Of a stretch of 5,600 nucleotides of DNA, positions 1-5,600 are shown in pieces. The stretch spans positions 1 through 5,600 of the forward strand of contig CALGUJ010000048.1 in assembly GCA_937902055.1 (NCBI GenBank), given 5' to 3'. The translations under genes and the position numbers were made by a program. Each line of letters opens with the position of its first letter. Within the stretch, counting starts at the first letter, position 1. This stretch comes from an uncultured Pelolinea sp. Lineage in GTDB: Bacteria > Chloroflexota > Anaerolineae > Anaerolineales > Anaerolineaceae. The notes under the pieces are model-generated. The model had not been told where the DNA came from. It worked only from the letters and a program-made list of their open reading frames with translations, and searched no databases.

Positions 1-47
1 GAGATATCCACTCGTGACTGGAGTTCAGACGTGTGCTCTTCCGATCT
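1..47. other. Illumina TruSeq adapter with index (sequencing artefact)
   Basis: This stretch is synthetic, not genomic. It reads as the end of the P7 arm (GAGAT), an 8-base index (ATCCACTC), then the TruSeq multiplexing read-2 primer beginning GTGACTGGAGTTCAG and ending GCTCTTCCGATCT at base 47. The reverse complement of the index is GAGTGGAT, which I recall as TruSeq index 23. The match is base-perfect as far as I can recall the adapter. Genuine insert sequence starts at base 48. The preceding gene is broken here for this reason and not by a biological event. Confidence 0.97.
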
Positions 48-234
48 ATGGACTGTTGATCGCCTCAAGACCCATCAGTTTGCGGTAGCGCCAGACCGTG
101 TGGTTGCTCTGGTCGATCTTCTTTTCATCGAAATCCGCCTCCATGGGCGGTTCCCAAGCGCCTCCGCAGGCGCATCGGTATTCCTTTGGGCTAAAGGTTG
201 CTTCTTTCCCGCATCGATCGCAAAATACCTGCAT
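48..234 (-). CDS. thrC: Threonine synthase-like protein, N-terminal fragment (cut by adapter)
   Basis: Only the first 62 codons are present, starting at the ATG at 234-232. An AGGAG Shine-Dalgarno (240-244) lies 5 nt upstream of that ATG. The fragment carries a zinc-ribbon-like cysteine set (C5xxC8 and C21xC23, with CGG following), an acidic linker, then the motif WRYRKLM at about residues 48-54. This order is typical of the N-terminus of zinc-ribbon-bearing PLP-dependent threonine synthases, which convert O-phosphohomoserine to threonine in the cytoplasm. In those enzymes a GEG-x-TPL segment and the PLP lysine follow, and neither is present here. The apparent TAG stop at 48-46 takes two of its three bases from the adapter, so it is not real. 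A related fold-type II PLP enzyme such as cysteate synthase cannot be excluded from so short a piece. Direction and spacing suggest a unit separate from citrate synthase, with a terminator between them. Confidence 0.62.
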
Positions 235-261
235 GTCCGCTCCTGTTTCGCTTTTTCATTA

Positions 262-267
262 ATTGTA
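262..267 (-). promoter_or_regulatory. Possible -10 element for the threonine synthase-like gene
   Basis: On the minus strand this reads TACAAT, five of six matches to TATAAT. It sits in an AT-rich stretch about 28 nt upstream of the ATG and about 17 nt before the AGGAG site. I do not find a convincing -35 hexamer at 16-18 nt, so this is a weak call resting on position and base composition. Confidence 0.25.
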
Positions 268-353
268 ATAAATAAACATTCGGAAAACTATTTATCCAGG
301 CGTATTTCGGATAGGCGCTCTTCACTCCGTAGACAAAATTTACAATGCGCGTC

Positions 354-408
354 GGTCGGACTGGTGGTTTTCCTCCCCGAAGGTCGGATTGGTGCTTTCC
401 CAATCCGA
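354..408. repeat. Imperfect tandem repeat with hairpin
   Basis: GGTCGGACTGGTGGTTTTCC at 354-373 recurs with a few differences at 382-400 (GGTCGGATTGGTGCTTTCC), a 28-bp period. The second copy also begins a perfect 9-bp hairpin: TCGGATTGG at 384-392 pairs with CCAATCCGA at 400-408 around a 7-nt loop. The first copy could pair with the same right arm less well. The element lies between the citrate synthase terminator and the threonine synthase-like gene and has no coding potential. It resembles a degraded dispersed palindromic repeat. Whether it recurs elsewhere in the genome cannot be seen here. Confidence 0.55.
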
Positions 409-417
409 TAAATTTCA

Positions 418-448
418 AAGAAAAATCCCCTGCGCGGGGATTTTTCTT
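418..448 (-). terminator. Rho-independent terminator of the iclR-citrate synthase unit (bidirectional form)
   Basis: A 13-bp perfect stem (418-430 with 436-448) encloses a 5-nt loop. It has a GGGG/CCCC core and flanking A/T tracts, so the minus-strand transcript ends GGGGATTTTTCTTT. It starts 5 nt beyond the citrate synthase stop codon. The A tract on one arm and the T tract on the other make it able to work in both directions, but no plus-strand gene ends here. Confidence 0.92.
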
Positions 449-453
449 CATTA

Positions 454-1761
454 TTAAACCGGGATGCCGAGCTGCCGCTCCAGCACCGCCAGCGTGAGCG
501 ATTGCGGGCGCTCGATGGGGGTGTATAAAGCGCGCGACCAAACCAGGTTGGCGGTGATGCCAATCACGCGCCCCACGCCGAACAGCACAGTGTAGAAGTC
601 ATACTCATGCAGCCCGCAGTGATATTGCATCGCGCCGCTGATGGCGTCCACGTTCGGCCAGGGATCGCTGACCTTGCCATATTCCCGCAAAACGCGCGGA
701 GCAACCTTATAGACCAGTTCCACCAGTTGGAACAAACTGTCGTCGCCCATGCTCTTGCGCCCGAATTCCAGTTGCGCCAGGAAACGCGGGTCGGTCTTGC
801 GCAGCACGGAGTGCCCGTAGCCGGGGATGATCTTGCCGCGGTTGAGCGTATCCCAAATATATTCCTGCAATAATTCCTCGCTGGGGCATTCGCCGAATTT
901 GTGTAAAATTCCCAGCAGCCATTCCAGGCTGTCCTGGTTGGCGCGTCCGTGCAGCGGGCCGGCCAGGCCGTTCATCGCCGCCGAGCAGGCGAAATACACG
1001 TCCGAAAGCGCTGAATTGACCAGCCAGGCGGTGTGTTCGCACACGTTGCCGATACCCTGCTCGGAATGCACCACGAAAAACAGGCGGCACAGATCCATGT
1101 ATTGCGTGTCCCATTCCTTGTTGATCATGTAGGCGAAATTGGCGCTCCAGTCCAGCGTTTGGCTGGGCGGCACCAGTCCGCGGCTGTGGTATTTGATGTT
1201 GTAAATGGCCGCCGCGATGGCCGGCGCCTTGGCCACCAGGTTGAGGCTGTCTTCCAGGGTCGGCTGCCAGTAATCCGTTTTCTGCATGCCGTTGGTGTAA
1301 TGGCGCGTGAATTCCGAGCGCGATTGCAGCGCCAGGATGGCCTGCGAGAACATGGTCATGGGATGCGTATCGCGCGGCATGGCGCGCAGCATGTCGGCCA
1401 CGTGGTAGGGCAGGTCGCTGCGCCGGCGCCATTCCTCCTCCACCGCCAGCGCTTGATCGCGCGTGGGAATGTCGCCGGTCAGCAGCAGAAAGTACATACC
1501 GCCCGCCAGCGGCAGTTCGCTGGCCTCTGCTTTGGGCAGCACTTCCAGCACCTTATCGACCGAATAATCGTAGAATTGCACGCCCTCCTGTGGATCGACG
1601 TGCGAGATTTGGCTGATCAGTAAATCCGCCCCGCGCAGCCCGTTGAAAAGATGTTTGACCTTGACTTCACTGACGGTCTGGTCGCTGTACTCCTGCTTGA
1701 CTCGCTGCAGGCGGTTTCTCGCGTTTTCGATTTTGTCGTTCAGGATTTCATGCAGCCACAT
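454..1761 (-). CDS. gltA: Citrate synthase, eukaryotic/mitochondrial-like type
   Basis: Condenses oxaloacetate and acetyl-CoA to citrate in the cytoplasm. The 435-residue protein aligns without gaps to mature pig citrate synthase from at least residue 232 to 418, with a constant offset of 3. Catalytic residues are present: H271 (pig H274, in GPLHG), H317 (pig H320, in PGYGHSVLRKTDPR) and D372 (pig D375, in PNVDAISG). Substrate-binding arginines R326, R398 and R418 match pig R329, R401 and R421. The oxaloacetate-binding His238 is replaced by Q235 (codon CAG at 1059-1057). Motifs such as MNGLAGPLHG, DPWPNVDA and TVLFGVGR place it with the mitochondrial group, which also includes bacterial members such as the Geobacter enzyme, and not with the NADH-regulated E. 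coli type. There is no N-terminal targeting extension. The start ATG follows an AAAGGAAG Shine-Dalgarno by about 9 nt. It lies 27 bp downstream of the IclR gene and is followed closely by a strong terminator. A 2-methylcitrate synthase role is less likely given this subfamily. Confidence 0.95.
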   Translation of the reverse strand: MWLHEILNDKIENARNRLQRVKQEYSDQTVSEVKVKHLFNGLRGADLLISQISHVDPQEGVQFYDYSVDKVLEVLPKAEASELPLAGGMYFLLLTGDIPTRDQALAVEEEWRRRSDLPYHVADMLRAMPRDTHPMTMFSQAILALQSRSEFTRHYTNGMQKTDYWQPTLEDSLNLVAKAPAIAAAIYNIKYHSRGLVPPSQTLDWSANFAYMINKEWDTQYMDLCRLFFVVHSEQGIGNVCEHTAWLVNSALSDVYFACSAAMNGLAGPLHGRANQDSLEWLLGILHKFGECPSEELLQEYIWDTLNRGKIIPGYGHSVLRKTDPRFLAQLEFGRKSMGDDSLFQLVELVYKVAPRVLREYGKVSDPWPNVDAISGAMQYHCGLHEYDFYTVLFGVGRVIGITANLVWSRALYTPIERPQSLTLAVLERQLGIPV

Positions 1762-1788
1762 CTCTTTTTCTTCCTTTCAATTAAAAAA

Positions 1789-2568
1789 TTAACGGGCCTT
1801 GATGGCCGGGTAATAACCTAACTCGTTGGAAATTTCCGCCGCGCTTTCTTTGACCAGATGAGCCATTTCCTGCATGCGCTCGCCGGTGAAACGCTGCGAA
1901 GGACCACTGATGGTCAGCGCCGCCGCGATCTGCCCGCGCTGGTCGAAGATCGGCCCGGCCACGCCCGCGGCTTCCAGCACCCACTCCCCCCGGCTGGAGG
2001 CGTAACCCTGCTTCTGAATTTTTTGCAGGTTGGCGCGCAGTTCTTCCAGGCTGGTGATGGTTTTTTCGGTCAGCGGCACCAGTTTGACCTTCTTCAGGAT
2101 CTCTTCGCGCCGCGCGTCCGGCAGGTAGGCCAGGAAGATTTTGCCTGCTGAGCCGGCATATAAAGGAATCCGCCTGCCCACCCGCGCCACGATGCGCACG
2201 GTTTCCGGGCTTTCCAGCCTTTCCACGCATACGCGTTCGTTGCCTTCCAGCACGTACAGGCTGATGGTTTCGCGTGTTTTATCCTGCAATTTCACCATGA
2301 TCGGCAGCGCCAGCGCACGCACGTCGCTCGTTACCGTGTAAATTCCCGCCCAGGCTAATGGTTTGGAACCCATCATGTATGAAAGAGTCTCCGGGTCCTG
2401 GTTCAGGATGCCGAGGTCTTTCAGGTATGCCATGATGCGGCCGGCCGTGCTGGAAGAAAGTCCGGTTTTACGGGCCACGTCGCGCACGCCCTGTACGGGC
2501 TGGTCCAGCGAAAAGCTGTCCAGGATGGCTACGGTACGATCGAGCATTTGGATCTTGTCAGTCGTCAT
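1789..2568 (-). CDS. IclR-family transcriptional regulator
   Basis: At 259 residues this is a full-length IclR protein. Residues 1-70 form the winged helix-turn-helix: the segment VQGVRDVARKTGLSSST (25-41) holds the first helix and turn, and GRIMAYLKDLGIL (43-55) the recognition helix and start of the wing. Residues 80-252 form the GAF-like effector domain, with family motifs YAGSAGKIFLAYLP (137-150) and GVAGPIFDQRGQIAAALTISGP (202-223). Such proteins bind DNA as dimers or tetramers and respond to small metabolites. The ligand cannot be read from the sequence. It precedes citrate synthase with a 27-bp gap and no terminator, so the two are probably cotranscribed. It is divergent from isocitrate dehydrogenase and aconitase. 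I infer that it regulates these TCA genes and itself, perhaps sensing a TCA or glyoxylate-type intermediate. The Shine-Dalgarno before the ATG is weak (GTGAGA, about 4 nt upstream), which fits low expression. Confidence 0.95.
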   Translation of the reverse strand: MTTDKIQMLDRTVAILDSFSLDQPVQGVRDVARKTGLSSSTAGRIMAYLKDLGILNQDPETLSYMMGSKPLAWAGIYTVTSDVRALALPIMVKLQDKTRETISLYVLEGNERVCVERLESPETVRIVARVGRRIPLYAGSAGKIFLAYLPDARREEILKKVKLVPLTEKTITSLEELRANLQKIQKQGYASSRGEWVLEAAGVAGPIFDQRGQIAAALTISGPSQRFTGERMQEMAHLVKESAAEISNELGYYPAIKAR

Positions 2569-2583
2569 GATGTCTCACTGTAT

Positions 2584-2613
2584 AGGACACTGTCCCAAAA
2601 ACAATGTTATTAT
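2584..2613 (+). promoter_or_regulatory. Possible promoter for isocitrate dehydrogenase-aconitase
   Basis: On the plus strand, AGGACA (2584-2589, four of six for -35) is followed after 18 nt by TATTAT (2608-2613, five of six). Transcription would start near 2620, about 40 nt before the ATG. An alternative -10 is TATAAA at 2625-2630, but it lacks a good -35. The -35 lies inside the palindrome at 2585-2595, and the -10 overlaps the -10 of the opposite promoter. Confidence 0.4.
2585..2595. promoter_or_regulatory. Palindromic candidate operator GGACA-C-TGTCC
   Basis: This is a perfect 5-bp inverted repeat around one central base, in the divergent control region. It covers the proposed -35 of the plus-strand promoter and falls at about +11 to +21 of the iclR transcript. 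A protein bound here could repress both units. IclR-family proteins commonly bind short palindromes next to their own gene, so the neighbouring regulator is the obvious candidate. That assignment is inference. Confidence 0.5.
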
Positions 2614-2636
2614 TTTACACGCTTTATAAACATTGT
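2601..2636. repeat. 8-bp inverted repeat flanking the iclR promoter
   Basis: ACAATGTT (2601-2608) and AACATTGT (2629-2636) are perfect reverse complements separated by 20 nt. One half covers part of the iclR -35 and the other lies at the iclR start site, so the pair brackets the promoter core. It could be a second operator with two half-sites about 28 bp apart centre to centre. The region is very AT-rich, so chance is also possible. Confidence 0.4.
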
Positions 2637-2639
2637 CAA
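2612..2639 (-). promoter_or_regulatory. Sigma-70-type promoter for iclR-citrate synthase
   Basis: On the minus strand, TTGACA (2639-2634, perfect -35) is followed after 16 nt by TAAAAT (2617-2612, five of six for -10). The start site would fall near 2605, giving a leader of roughly 37 nt before the IclR ATG. This is the best promoter match in the window. Confidence 0.75.
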
Positions 2640-2659
2640 GCAGATGTGAGGCGCAAAGC

Positions 2660-3895
2660 ATGCAAACAGAATCGATCATGACCATCCCGTTTATCCCCGG
2701 CGACGGCATCGGCCCCGAGATTATGGCCGCCGCCCAAGCTGTCGTCGATCAAGCCCTGGAAAAAGCGTATGGAGGAAAGCAGCGTATCAACTGGCTGGAG
2801 TGCTTGGCGGGCAAAGCCGCTTTCGAAAAGACCGGCCAGTGGCTGCCCGCTGAAACCCTGCAAACCCTCAAAAGCCATGCCGCCAGCATCAAAGGCCCGC
2901 TCACCACGCCGGTTGGCGGGGGCATCCGCTCGTTGAATGTCGCCATGCGCCAGGAGATGGACTTGTATGTCTGCCAGCGCCCCGTGCGCTGGTACGAAGG
3001 CTTGCCTTCTCCCCTGCGCAATCCCGACGGGCTGGATGTGGTCACTTTCCGCGAAAATACCGAAGACATCTATACCGGCATCGAATATCCCGCCGCCAGC
3101 CCCCAGCAGCAAGCCTGGCTGAACAGTTTCCGCGCCGCCATGCCGGAGGATTACGCCAAAATCGCCCATCCGGAACAATGCGGCATCGGCATCAAGCCCA
3201 TCTCCAAACCCAACAGCCAGCGGCTGGTGCGCGCCGCCATTCAATGGGCGCTGGAAAATAAGCGCAAACGCCTTTCCATCGTGCACAAGGGCAATATCAT
3301 GAAGTACACCGAAGGCGCTTTCCGCGCCTGGGGTTATGAAGTCGCCGACATAGAATTCACCGACGAGACTTTCAGTTCGCAACGCTATCAGGCCATCCTG
3401 AAAGCCGGCGGAGCCGCTGCTGCGGAGGCCGTCAAGAATCAGGCGCTGACCGACGGTAAGTTGTGGGTCGATGACGTCATCGCCGATGTGACTTTTGAAC
3501 AGCTCATCACCCGCCCGCAGCAGTTCGACGTAATCGCCACCACCAACCTGAATGGCGATTACATCTCCGACGCCATCGCCGCGCTGGCTGGTGGCGTGGG
3601 CATTTCTCCCGGCGCCAACATCAACTATGATAGCGGTCTGGCGGTATTCGAAGCCAATCATGGTTCGGCCGAAGGCCTGGCCGGTCAGAACAAGGCCAAC
3701 CCCAGTTCGTTGATCCTCTCGGCGGTGATGATGCTGCGTTTCCTGAAATGGGATGCCGCTGCCGACCGCATCGATCAGGTGCTGGCGGAAACCATCCGCG
3801 CCGGGCAGGTCACTTTCGACCTGGCTGCGCAGATACCCGGCGCCCAAACCCTGGGTACGCGCGAATTCGCGGCTGCCATTATCAGCCGCTTGTAG
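2660..3895 (+). CDS. icd: Isocitrate dehydrogenase, E. coli Icd-like fold, probably not NADP-specific
   Basis: Oxidatively decarboxylates isocitrate to 2-oxoglutarate. From the chosen ATG it has 411 residues, against about 416 for E. coli Icd, and aligns along its whole length. The GDGIGPE motif is at 14-20. Substrate and metal residues are intact: S91, N93 and R97 (in GGGIRSLNVAMRQ), R107, R131, Y138, K210, D272, D300 and D304. These match E. coli S113, N115, R119, R129, R153, Y160, K230, D283, D307 and D311. The cofactor pocket differs: E. coli K344, Y345, V351, Y391 and R395, which hold the NADP phosphate, are G339, L340, A346, F386 and A390 here. NAD use is therefore likely. I chose the ATG at 2660 because GTGAGG (2646-2651) lies 8 nt upstream and this start matches E. 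coli Icd length. An in-frame TTG at 2633 is upstream of that site. The phosphorylatable Ser is kept, but no AceK kinase gene is visible. Aconitase follows after 15 bp. Confidence 0.95.
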   Translation: MQTESIMTIPFIPGDGIGPEIMAAAQAVVDQALEKAYGGKQRINWLECLAGKAAFEKTGQWLPAETLQTLKSHAASIKGPLTTPVGGGIRSLNVAMRQEMDLYVCQRPVRWYEGLPSPLRNPDGLDVVTFRENTEDIYTGIEYPAASPQQQAWLNSFRAAMPEDYAKIAHPEQCGIGIKPISKPNSQRLVRAAIQWALENKRKRLSIVHKGNIMKYTEGAFRAWGYEVADIEFTDETFSSQRYQAILKAGGAAAAEAVKNQALTDGKLWVDDVIADVTFEQLITRPQQFDVIATTNLNGDYISDAIAALAGGVGISPGANINYDSGLAVFEANHGSAEGLAGQNKANPSSLILSAVMMLRFLKWDAAADRIDQVLAETIRAGQVTFDLAAQIPGAQTLGTREFAAAIISRL

Positions 3896-3906
3896 AGATG
3901 TGAGGC
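3896..3906 (+). promoter_or_regulatory. Shine-Dalgarno of aconitase, identical to that of isocitrate dehydrogenase
   Basis: AGATGTGAGGC here, in the 15-bp gap before the aconitase ATG, is identical to AGATGTGAGGC at 2642-2652 before isocitrate dehydrogenase. The GAGG core sits 5 nt from the aconitase ATG and 8 nt from the isocitrate dehydrogenase ATG. The shared 11-mer supports both start choices. Confidence 0.7.
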
Positions 3907-3910
3907 AAGT

Positions 3911-5600
<1,690 letters not shown>

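Noticed and set aside
48..234. A natural gene truncation or pseudogene of threonine synthase
   Set aside because: The break coincides exactly with the adapter junction, so there is no evidence of a biological truncation.
31..411. Plus-strand ORF of 126 codons starting inside the adapter
   Set aside because: Its start codon is in synthetic sequence, it runs antisense to the threonine synthase-like gene and through the repeat, and its product has no recognisable features.
1033..1623. Plus-strand ORF (196 codons) inside citrate synthase
   Set aside because: It is antisense to a fully conserved citrate synthase, and its composition is typical of a shadow frame.
2633..2659. Upstream TTG start adding nine residues to isocitrate dehydrogenase
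   Set aside because: It would place the Shine-Dalgarno GTGAGG inside the gene and overlap the iclR -35. The ATG at 2660 has proper spacing and the expected protein length.
2636..3847. Long minus-strand ORF (403 codons) opposite isocitrate dehydrogenase
   Set aside because: The sense strand encodes an intact, well-conserved enzyme. Long antisense frames are expected from codon bias in GC-rich genes, and the product has no known motifs.
2660..3895. Reading the dehydrogenase as 3-isopropylmalate, tartrate or homoisocitrate dehydrogenase
   Set aside because: The SLNVAMRQ isocitrate-binding motif and the full-length match to E. coli Icd, next to aconitase, fit isocitrate dehydrogenase. Only the cofactor preference is in doubt.

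Overview
The window holds a compact set of central-carbon genes from a bacterium. The first 47 bases are not biological. They match the Illumina TruSeq read-2/index adapter, so the window begins at the end of an untrimmed contig, probably from a metagenome or draft assembly. The coding DNA is fairly GC-rich, the intergenic gaps are AT-rich, and Shine-Dalgarno sites are present. The gene content (bacterial-type IDH, IRP1/AcnA-type aconitase, eukaryote-like citrate synthase, zinc-ribbon threonine synthase) would suit an uncultured Chloroflexota/Anaerolineae-like lineage. That assignment is a guess, because no marker gene is present.

Layout. 1-47: adapter. 48-234 (minus): the first 62 codons of a threonine synthase-like gene, cut off by the adapter. 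235-453: a gap with a possible promoter, a diverged direct repeat plus hairpin, and a strong bidirectional terminator. 454-1761 (minus): citrate synthase of the eukaryotic/mitochondrial type. 1789-2568 (minus): an IclR-family regulator, 27 bp upstream of citrate synthase and probably cotranscribed with it. 2569-2659: a divergent control region with overlapping, oppositely directed promoters, a GGACA-C-TGTCC palindrome and an 8-bp inverted repeat. 2660-3895 (plus): isocitrate dehydrogenase. 3911-5600 (plus): aconitase, running off the window end.

How the genes work together. Citrate synthase, aconitase and isocitrate dehydrogenase are the three consecutive steps from oxaloacetate plus acetyl-CoA to 2-oxoglutarate, the oxidative entry to the TCA cycle and the route to glutamate. 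They lie in two divergent units around one IclR-type regulator, so the natural inference is that this regulator controls the whole module and itself through the shared promoter region. Two protein-level oddities stand out. The IDH has lost all five residues that confer NADP specificity in E. coli Icd, and the citrate synthase has Gln where the mitochondrial enzyme has the oxaloacetate-binding His238.

I see no mobile element, CRISPR array, tRNA/rRNA or defence system. I do not claim an undescribed system. The most interesting points are the regulator-centred citrate-to-2-oxoglutarate module and its unusual enzyme variants.
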